From WHUA01 sp964585785 (GTDB taxonomy: Bacteria > Pseudomonadota > Alphaproteobacteria > UBA8366), in assembly GCA_964585785.1 (NCBI GenBank), contig CAZPFL010000102.1, positions 1 through 17,388 on the forward strand: a stretch of DNA of 17,388 nt. The letters run 5' to 3'. Shown here in pieces: positions 7,692 through 14,046 of this stretch (its first letter is position 1; every line of letters starts with the position of its first letter). Under the pieces are notes generated by a model. It was not told the origin of the DNA, searched no databases, and worked only from the letters and a program-made list of their open reading frames with translations. Both the position numbers and the translations under genes were made by a program.

Positions 7692-8846
7692 CTAGCGCTT
7701 GCGCCCGACGAGCAATGCCGCGGCGTGCTTCACCGTCGCCGGCGTCTCGGCATAGGAGAACCGGACGAAGCGGTTGCCCCGTTCGGGATCGAAATCGAGC
7801 CCGGGCGTGAGCGCGACCCCCGTCTCCGCCAGGATCTGGCGGCAGAATGCGTCGCTGTCGTTAGTCAGCGCACCGACATCGGCATAGATGTAAAAGGCCC
7901 CGTCCGCCGGGGCCAGCTTGTCGAAGCCCGCGTCCGGCAAGGCGCGCAACAAGAGGTCACGGCTCGCCCGGTAGCTTTCGACGCGCCGGTCGTTCTCTTC
8001 CCGGCAGTCAAAGGCAGCGACCGCGGCGAGCTGCGAGAGCGTCGGCGCCGAGATGAACAGATTCTGCGTCAGGCATTCGATCCCGCGCGCGAGATCCTCC
8101 GGCACGACCATCCAGCCGACGCGCCAGCCGGTCATCGAGAAATACTTGGAAAAGCTGTTGATGACGATCGCGGTCTCGGAGAAATCGAGCACGGTGTCCG
8201 CGCGCCGGGCGTAGGTGATGCCGTGGTAGATCTCATCCGAGATGAAGCGGATGCCATGCTGCGCGCAGTAAGCGGCAAGTGTCTCCAGCTCGGCGCGCGT
8301 GAGCATCGTTCCGGTCGGATTGGACGGCGAAGCGACGATCAGGCCGTCGAGCGGGCCGTCCCGCCGCGCCCGGTCGAGCAGCTCGGGCGTCGGCTGAAAG
8401 CGGTCCGCCGCCTCCGCCGGCAGGGAAACCGGCTCGACGCCGAGCGCCGCCAGGATATTGCGGTAGCAGGGATAGCCGGGGGACGCGAGCGCCACGCGGT
8501 CCCCGGGATCGAAGGCGGCGAGAAAGGCGAGGACGAAGCCGCCCGAGGATCCCGTCGTAATGACGACCCGGGCGGGATCGAGCGCGACGTCGTAGTCGTC
8601 CTGGTAATGCCGCGCCACCGCCTGGCGCAGCTCGGGGATTCCCAGCGCCTCGGTGTAGCCCAGCCGGTCGCCCGCCAGCGCCTGCCGCGCGGCTTCGATC
8701 ACGCCCTCCGGCGCCGCGGTGCCGGGCTGCCCAACCTCGAGATGATAGACCGCCTTGCGGCTCGCCGCCCGCTCATTGGCGGCGCGCAGCACGTCCATGA
8801 CCATGAAGGCCGGGATTTGCGACCGGGAGGAAACCTTCAGCGCCAC
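7692..8846 (-). CDS. PLP-dependent aminotransferase, class I/II (fold type I)
   Basis: Cytoplasmic aminotransferase that moves an amino group between an amino acid and a 2-oxo acid; the substrate cannot be named from sequence alone. The 384 residues match the usual length. Seen motifs are LEVGQPG (36-42), the substrate-loop YTEALGIPELR (64-74), SPSNPTG with PLP-contacting Asn176, SDEIYHG with Asp204 and Tyr207, the Schiff-base lysine in NSFSKYFSMTGWRVGW (Lys234), and the carboxylate-binding arginine in VRFSYA (Arg362). The start is GTG, preceded by AAGGA at 7 nt; the SD overlaps the stop of the upstream GGT-like gene, leaving a 4-bp gap. The two genes are almost certainly one transcription unit. 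No residue of the catalytic set is missing. Confidence 0.92.
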   Translation of the reverse strand: MALKVSSRSQIPAFMVMDVLRAANERAASRKAVYHLEVGQPGTAAPEGVIEAARQALAGDRLGYTEALGIPELRQAVARHYQDDYDVALDPARVVITTGSSGGFVLAFLAAFDPGDRVALASPGYPCYRNILAALGVEPVSLPAEAADRFQPTPELLDRARRDGPLDGLIVASPSNPTGTMLTRAELETLAAYCAQHGIRFISDEIYHGITYARRADTVLDFSETAIVINSFSKYFSMTGWRVGWMVVPEDLARGIECLTQNLFISAPTLSQLAAVAAFDCREENDRRVESYRASRDLLLRALPDAGFDKLAPADGAFYIYADVGALTNDSDAFCRQILAETGVALTPGLDFDPERGNRFVRFSYAETPATVKHAAALLVGRKR

Positions 8847-8850
8847 GGCC

Positions 8851-10518
8851 CTATCCTTGTTGCTGCAGCAGTATCGTCACGCCGAGCCCCTCGCCCGGCG
8901 TGTCGGTTTCGGGACTGCATTTGGCGTAGCGGAGCTGGTCGATCGGCAGGCCGGAGGGGCAGTAGATCACGTTGAGCTTGCCGAGCGCGTCCAGACGCCG
9001 GACGTCATACCCCCGCCGCACGAGGGTTTCGATGCGCGGCGCCGTTTCCGTGCTCTCCACGAAAGCGCTGGCGGAGGCCGGCGTGGCAAAGACCCGGCCG
9101 CCCTTCATCGCGTCCGCCAGCGATTCGCCGTCGAGCAGCGTGCGCGCCGCGACGCTGACGATCGCCGGCGCCACGGCGGCGCCGCCGGCGCCCGCGGCGG
9201 CGAAGCGGAACTCCTTGCCTTCCGGCCCGGTGACCATCACGGGCCCGAGCGAATAGGGATTGCGCGAGCCCACGCCCGGCGCCTGCGCCAGGAACATACC
9301 GATTCCCGGCACTAGCCGGCCGGTCCCGAAGGGATTGTAGAGCGTGACACTGCAGGCAACGGCAAGACCGGTACCGTCGACCACGACGAAGCCCGTCCCC
9401 GACGGGTTCTCCATCATGCCGGCCGACTTGCCGGTGAACGCGCTGACCGGGGTGGCCGCCTCCGGATTGTAGTTCTGCATCAGGCTCCGCGCGTGCGCCG
9501 CCGACAGCATCCGCTGCGCCTCGGCGTCGACATTGCCGTTCAAGGCCAGCCATTTGCTCCGGTCCTGCAATGCCCGGCGGCCCACCTCGGCGAGCAGATG
9601 CAGACGCTCTTCCGCCGGCGCCTTGGCGTAGCGGCTGTCGGTCACGAGCATTTGCCACATCTCGGCCGCGGTCACGCCGCCCAGTGCGGGCGGCGCGGCG
9701 ACGTAAAGCCGGCCCTTGTCGAAATCGACCGAGGGCGCCGTCCGCCAGCGCGGGATCATCGCGCGCAGATCCGCCTTGGTCAGCGTGCCGCCGGCACGGG
9801 CCACGCCGGCAACGATGCGGTCGGCCAGCGGCCCGGTGTAGAACGCGCCCGCGCCGCGCACCCGGATCAGGCCAAGGGTCGCGCCCAGGTCAACTTGTCG
9901 CACCATGTCGCCTTCGGCCTGCGGCGCGCCGCTGCTGGTCGCGAATACCGCCCGCGCCGTCTCGTCCGCGAAAAGCGGGCCCGCCGCGCGCTTGAGGTCG
10001 GCCGCCGTCGGCCGCGACAACATGACGCCACGGCGCGCGAGGGTCTCGGCCCGGGCCAGCAGGTCGCGCCAGGGCATCCGGCCATACCGGCTGTGCAGCA
10101 CGGCCATGCCGCGGACGTTGCCGGGCACAGCGGACGGCCGGTCGCCATGGGCGATGCCGCTCGCCGGCTCGGTCGCGATAAAATCGAGCATTTCCGTGCG
10201 CTTGGTCTTGGGATCATGGACCAGGCAGGTGCCGCCGCCGCCAAGCGAGGCGACCGACGGCATGGTCACCGCAAGCGTGAAATACAGGCTTACCGCGGCG
10301 TCCGCCGCCGTCCCGCCCCGTGATATGATGTCCTGTGCGGCGACCACGGCGGTCGAGTCGTCTGCGACAATGGCGGCATAGCGGTAGGGGGTGTTGTCCG
10401 GCAGCATCCGGGTGATCTTCTCGGTAAGGCTGTTGCTGCCGCATCCGGCCAGCCCCAGCACCGCGAGAACCAGGATAGCTCCAAGGCGCAGGGTGCCTTT
10501 TTTGCACCACGGTCCCAT
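8851..10518 (-). CDS. Gamma-glutamyltransferase-like lipoprotein, probably without GGT activity
   Basis: Protein of 555 residues with the overall GGT (Ntn-hydrolase) layout, but with key positions changed. The N-terminus is a lipoprotein signal ending in the lipobox LAGC (Cys26), so it is probably envelope-anchored. Family landmarks are GGTAADAAV (68-76), SLGGGGTCLV (91-100), VPGNVRGM (131-138), PPALGG (276-281) and NPFGTG (395-400). The Arg that binds the substrate carboxylate in GGT (LDFRE..P) reads LDFIATEP (Ile114). The autoprocessing/nucleophile Thr of TTH.SVVD aligns with Gly374 in SGTGFVVVD. The oxyanion SSM reads SLG (423-425), and GGSR reads GGAA. The frame is open back to 10716, but that would overlap the divergent protease. 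ATG 10518 (or 10539) is preferred for the signal peptide; no clear SD is seen. It lies 4 bp before the aminotransferase. Confidence 0.85.
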   Translation of the reverse strand: MGPWCKKGTLRLGAILVLAVLGLAGCGSNSLTEKITRMLPDNTPYRYAAIVADDSTAVVAAQDIISRGGTAADAAVSLYFTLAVTMPSVASLGGGGTCLVHDPKTKRTEMLDFIATEPASGIAHGDRPSAVPGNVRGMAVLHSRYGRMPWRDLLARAETLARRGVMLSRPTAADLKRAAGPLFADETARAVFATSSGAPQAEGDMVRQVDLGATLGLIRVRGAGAFYTGPLADRIVAGVARAGGTLTKADLRAMIPRWRTAPSVDFDKGRLYVAAPPALGGVTAAEMWQMLVTDSRYAKAPAEERLHLLAEVGRRALQDRSKWLALNGNVDAEAQRMLSAAHARSLMQNYNPEAATPVSAFTGKSAGMMENPSGTGFVVVDGTGLAVACSVTLYNPFGTGRLVPGIGMFLAQAPGVGSRNPYSLGPVMVTGPEGKEFRFAAAGAGGAAVAPAIVSVAARTLLDGESLADAMKGGRVFATPASASAFVESTETAPRIETLVRRGYDVRRLDALGKLNVIYCPSGLPIDQLRYAKCSPETDTPGEGLGVTILLQQQG

Positions 10519-10555
10519 ACTACATAACTGGCGTATCATTCGAAGGATCGGCCCG

Positions 10556-11950
10556 TTGTCCGTTTTTCGTGGATCAGGTTCTGCATCAATAGCGTACCGT
10601 CTTTCTGTCTTGATCCTGACGGCGGCCCTGTTTTTCCTGCCCGGACGCGCTTCCGCGGATGTTGCAGGCAGGGGCGGGTTGTCGATCATCCGTGACACGG
10701 AGATAGAAAATACCATCCGCGTCTATATGGCGCCAGTATTCCGGGTCGCCGGCATCGACAGCTCCCAGGTCCACATCTACCTGGTGAACGATCCGCAAAT
10801 TAACGCCTTCGTCGCCGGGGGCATGAATATCTTCATCAACACGGGGCTGCTGCAGGCAGCCGATAATCCGAGCCAGGTCATCGGCGTGCTCGCGCACGAA
10901 ACCGGCCATATCGTCGGCGGCCATCTCGCCCGTATCCGGGAAGGCATGCGCGCGGCGACCACGGAGGCGATCATCGCCTCGGTGCTGGGCGGCGCGGCGG
11001 CGGCCGCGGCCGGCCATCCGGAAGGCATCGGCGCCGCCTTGCTGAGCGGTCAGGAAGTCGGACAACGCAGCATCCTCGCCTACACGCGCGGCATGGAGCA
11101 GTCGGCGGACCAGGCCGCGATCAAATTCCTCAACGAAGCCCATGAGTCCGCGCGGGGCCTGCTGCAGTTCATGAAGAAGCTGCAGGCCCAGGAGAAGATC
11201 TACGGCGGTGAGGCCAATCCGTTCCTCCGGTCGCATCCGCTCACCATCGACCGTATCCGCTTCGTGGAAAACGCCGTCGAGCATTCGCGCTACTCCAACG
11301 TCCCGACGCCGCCGAATCTCATCGCGGCGCATGCCCGCATGCACGGGAAGCTCAACGGCTTTCTCGATCCGCCGGCGGAAACGCTGCAACAATACAAGCC
11401 TGACGACCCCAGCATGGAGGCGAAATACGCGCGCTCGATCGCCTACATGAAGCTGAGCGAAACGGACAAGGCGCTCGCCATCATCGACCCGGTGATCAAG
11501 CAGTCGCCCAAGGACCCGTTCCTGCACGAGCTGCGCGGTGACATCCTCAAAGACGCCGGCCGGAACCGCGAGGCGATGGAATCCTACAAGGCCGCGGTGA
11601 AGATCCTGCCCTGGGCCGCGTTGATCCGGATCAGCCTCGCGCAGACGGAAATCGAGCAGAACGACAACAGCCTGCTCCCGGACGCGATCGTCAATCTCAA
11701 GGAGGCGGTCCGCTACGAGTCCCAGATCCCCTTCGCCTGGCGGCAGCTGGCCATCGCCTATGGCCGACTGGACAAGCATGGCCTCGCATCGCACGCACTC
11801 GCCGAGGAAGCGATTCTCAATGGCGACTACAACAGTGCAAACCGGCTGGCGCAGCGCGCGATGAAGGTCCTGCCGGAGGGAACGCCGGAATGGCTGCGCT
11901 CGCAGGACATCGAGTTCGAGGCCAAAAGAATGCGGAAGCAACGCGGATAG
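10556..11950 (+). CDS. Periplasmic M48 metalloprotease with TPR-like tail (BepA/YfgC type)
   Basis: Zinc protease of the M48 family joined to helical repeats, like E. coli BepA, which helps assemble or remove outer-membrane proteins such as LptD. The frame is open from 10391, but a TTG at 10556 has GAAGGA (10542-10547) 8 nt upstream and yields a signal peptide cut near ASA|DV (residues 34/35), giving 464 aa. The zinc site is HETGH (His114, Glu115, His118) plus Glu181 of EQSADQAA. SHPLTIDRI (226-234) is also typical. Residues about 285-440 form TPR-like helices (MEAKYARSIAYMKL, ESYKAAVKILP). A weak candidate promoter (TTGCAC 10502-10507, 17 bp, TAACTG) lies inside the start of the divergent GGT-like gene. 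A DsbA-like gene follows on the same strand. Family is sure; the true substrate is inferred. Confidence 0.92.
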   Translation: MSVFRGSGSASIAYRLSVLILTAALFFLPGRASADVAGRGGLSIIRDTEIENTIRVYMAPVFRVAGIDSSQVHIYLVNDPQINAFVAGGMNIFINTGLLQAADNPSQVIGVLAHETGHIVGGHLARIREGMRAATTEAIIASVLGGAAAAAAGHPEGIGAALLSGQEVGQRSILAYTRGMEQSADQAAIKFLNEAHESARGLLQFMKKLQAQEKIYGGEANPFLRSHPLTIDRIRFVENAVEHSRYSNVPTPPNLIAAHARMHGKLNGFLDPPAETLQQYKPDDPSMEAKYARSIAYMKLSETDKALAIIDPVIKQSPKDPFLHELRGDILKDAGRNREAMESYKAAVKILPWAALIRISLAQTEIEQNDNSLLPDAIVNLKEAVRYESQIPFAWRQLAIAYGRLDKHGLASHALAEEAILNGDYNSANRLAQRAMKVLPEGTPEWLRSQDIEFEAKRMRKQRG

Positions 11951-11960
11951 GACCGTTCCG

Positions 11961-11984
11961 GCGGGTCACCATCGCGTGACCCGC
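11961..11984 (+). terminator. Strong GC-rich hairpin after the M48 protease gene
   Basis: GCGGGTCAC (11961-11969) pairs perfectly with GTGACCCGC (11976-11984) across a 6-nt loop, 10 bases after the stop. No T-tract follows, so it may be an mRNA-stabilising or attenuating stem within an operon rather than a full intrinsic terminator. Confidence 0.4.
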
Positions 11985-12085
11985 GCGGCCACCTGGGCGC
12001 CGGCGGCTTGCCGGACGGTCGCCCGTGAAGGATAGTGACGATTCGGACCGTGACATCGATCGTATAGCCTGGAGAGTAAGAGACC

Positions 12086-12823
12086 TTGCGCCGACTTCAC
12101 ATCGCCCTGCTCGCCCTGCCGATTATGGCCCTGTTCTGCGCCGCCAGCGCGCCCGCCGCGGACCTGCCCAACAAGCAGGCGCTTGACGACGCGATCCGCA
12201 ACTACCTGCTGGAGCATCCTGAAGTCATCGTCCAGTCGCTCCAGAAATACGACGATCTGCAACGCGCCAGCCGCGAGAAGGCGACGAGCGACGCCCTCGT
12301 CGCGCATAAGGACGAGATCTTCCACCACCCGATGACGCCGATCACGGGCGACCCCAAAGGCGACGTCACGATGGTCGAGTTCTTCGACTACCAGTGCCCC
12401 TACTGCAAGCACACCATGCAGAACGTGCTGGAGGTCCAGAAGGACGACCCGCATCTCCGCGTCGCGTGGAAGGAACTGCCAATCCTCGGACCGACGTCGG
12501 TATTCGCTGCGCGTGCAGCCATGGCGGCGAACCGCCAGGGCAAGTATCTCGCCTTCCACACCGCGGTGATGGGATACCGCGGGAAGCTGACGCCGAACAC
12601 GGTCCTCACGCTCGCCGCCAAGGCCGGCATCGATGTCGATCGACTGAAGCACGACATGGCCGATCCGGCGATCGACAAATACCTGAAGGACACGCTGCAG
12701 CTCGCCCAGGAGCTGGGCATCAACGGCACGCCGGGCTTCGTCATCGGCGGCAAGCTGGTGCCGGGCGCGCTCGACAAGCAGCAGATGAAGGACCTGATCG
12801 CCGAGGCGCGCAAGCAGGGCTGA
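12086..12823 (+). CDS. Periplasmic DsbA-family thiol:disulfide oxidoreductase (ScsC/DsbG-like layout)
   Basis: Exported thioredoxin-fold protein of 245 residues that makes or rearranges disulfides in the periplasm. A signal peptide runs to about residue 25 (SAPAA). An N-terminal helical segment follows (about 28-75, QALDDAIRNYLLEHPEVI), of the kind used for oligomerisation in ScsC-like proteins. The DsbA domain has MVEFFDYQCPYCKH with redox pair Cys104/Cys107 and the cis-proline loop INGTPGFVIGG (Pro216). There are no other cysteines in the mature part. The start is TTG at 12086 with GGAG (12071-12074) upstream, 11 bases before it. It follows the M48 protease by 135 bp on the same strand, and is probably cotranscribed unless the hairpin at 11961-11984 terminates. 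Oxidase versus isomerase role cannot be decided from sequence. Confidence 0.92.
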   Translation: MRRLHIALLALPIMALFCAASAPAADLPNKQALDDAIRNYLLEHPEVIVQSLQKYDDLQRASREKATSDALVAHKDEIFHHPMTPITGDPKGDVTMVEFFDYQCPYCKHTMQNVLEVQKDDPHLRVAWKELPILGPTSVFAARAAMAANRQGKYLAFHTAVMGYRGKLTPNTVLTLAAKAGIDVDRLKHDMADPAIDKYLKDTLQLAQELGINGTPGFVIGGKLVPGALDKQQMKDLIAEARKQG

Positions 12824-12824
12824 G

Positions 12825-12844
12825 CCCGCCCGCTGTCCGGCGGG
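12825..12844. terminator. Hairpin between convergent dsbA-like and tartrate dehydratase genes
   Basis: CCCGCC (12825-12830) pairs with GGCGGG (12839-12844) across 8 bases, filling most of the 29-bp gap between two converging stops. Its position suggests a bidirectional stop, but neither side has a T-run. Confidence 0.3.
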
Positions 12845-12852
12845 ACCTATCC

Positions 12853-14016
12853 TTACGCGCCCAGCGCCTTGACTTCCTTGTAGAAATTCGCCTTCCCCTC
12901 GAACCCCATGCCGGGCAGGTCGGGAAGCCCGACATAGCCGTCGGCGATGCGGAGCCCGTCGGTGAAGCCGCCGACCGGCTGATGCGTCCTGGGATAGGCC
13001 TCGGTGCCGCCGAGCCCGAGTCCCGCGGTGATCTGCAGCGACAGCAGGTGGCCGCCATGCGGGTAGAGGCGCTGGCGCGACCAGCCCATCTCTTCCACCA
13101 TCGCGATCGTGCGGATGTATTCGCAGATGCCGTAGCTCAGCGCGCAGTCGAATTGCAGATAGTCCTTCTCCGGGCGCATGCCGCCGTAACGCAACAGGTT
13201 GCGCGCGTCCCAGGTCGACATCAGGTTCTCGCCGGTCGCCAGCGGGCCGTCATACTGCCGCGCCACCGCCGCCTGAAGGTCGAAATCGAGCGGATATCCC
13301 GGCTCCTCGTACCAGCGCAGACGGTAGGGCGCGAGCGCCTCGGCATAGGCGAGCGCTTCCTTCAGCGCGAAGCGCCCGTTGGCGTCCACGGCAAGACGCT
13401 CGGCGGGGACGACCTCCAGTACCGCCTCGAGGCGGCGCAGATCCTCGGCGAGCGGCGCGCCGCCGATCTTCATCTTGACGATGGTGAAGCCGTCATCGAG
13501 ATGGCCGCGGATCTCGTCCTGCAGCTCGGAAAGCCCGCGCCCCGGCGCGTAGTAGCCGCCGCCGACATAGACCGGAACCCGCTCGGGGAGCGCGCCCGTG
13601 CCGTAGCGCCGGGACAGGAAGACGTAAAGCGGCTCGCCCGCGATCTTCGCGGCGGCGTCCCAGATCGCCATGTCGAGGGTCGCGACCGCGACGGCACGGT
13701 CACCGTGGCCGCCCGGCTTCTCCTTCTGCATCATGCAGGCCCAGGCCCGGAACGGGTCGAGATTGTCGCCGGCCTCGTTGAGCAGCGATTCCGGCTTGGC
13801 CGCCAGAAGCCGCGGAATCATGCGTTCGCGGCAGATCGCGTTCTGACTGTAGCGGCCGGTGCCGCTGAAGCCGTAACCGACCACCGGGCGCCCGTCGCGC
13901 ACCACGTCGGTCACGACCGCGACGAGGCCCGTGGTCATATCGCTGAAATCCATCACCGCGTTCGAGCGCTTCTCGCCCGTGGAGATCGTCTTCTCCCTGA
14001 CCTCAACGATCCGCAT
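12853..14016 (-). CDS. tarD: Enolase-superfamily dehydratase, probable D(-)-tartrate dehydratase
   Basis: Mandelate racemase/muconate-lactonizing-type enzyme of 387 residues. From recall it resembles the characterised D-tartrate dehydratase of Bradyrhizobium (D-tartrate to oxaloacetate, Mg-dependent) along its whole length, including the openings TTGLVAVVTDVVR and NEAGDNLDP and the end LPGMGFEGK. The catalytic barrel has the KMK motif (Lys181, Lys183), metal ligands Asp211 (AVDANGRF), Glu237 (WYEEPG) and Glu263 (ATGENL), then Asp290 (LQFDCALSYG) and the acid/base His320 (YPHGGH). All expected residues are present. The ATG has AAGGGAG about 10 nt upstream. It lies 30 bp after the S9 peptidase gene on the same strand. 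No tartrate transporter or regulator is in the window, so another acid-sugar substrate remains possible. Confidence 0.82.
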   Translation of the reverse strand: MRIVEVREKTISTGEKRSNAVMDFSDMTTGLVAVVTDVVRDGRPVVGYGFSGTGRYSQNAICRERMIPRLLAAKPESLLNEAGDNLDPFRAWACMMQKEKPGGHGDRAVAVATLDMAIWDAAAKIAGEPLYVFLSRRYGTGALPERVPVYVGGGYYAPGRGLSELQDEIRGHLDDGFTIVKMKIGGAPLAEDLRRLEAVLEVVPAERLAVDANGRFALKEALAYAEALAPYRLRWYEEPGYPLDFDLQAAVARQYDGPLATGENLMSTWDARNLLRYGGMRPEKDYLQFDCALSYGICEYIRTIAMVEEMGWSRQRLYPHGGHLLSLQITAGLGLGGTEAYPRTHQPVGGFTDGLRIADGYVGLPDLPGMGFEGKANFYKEVKALGA

Positions 14017-14046
14017 GCCGTCCCGTCTCCCTTTTCGTCCGTCGCC

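Noticed and set aside
7680..8975. 431-codon frame antisense to the aminotransferase
   Set aside because: Third-position GC artefact; the minus-strand aminotransferase is unambiguous.
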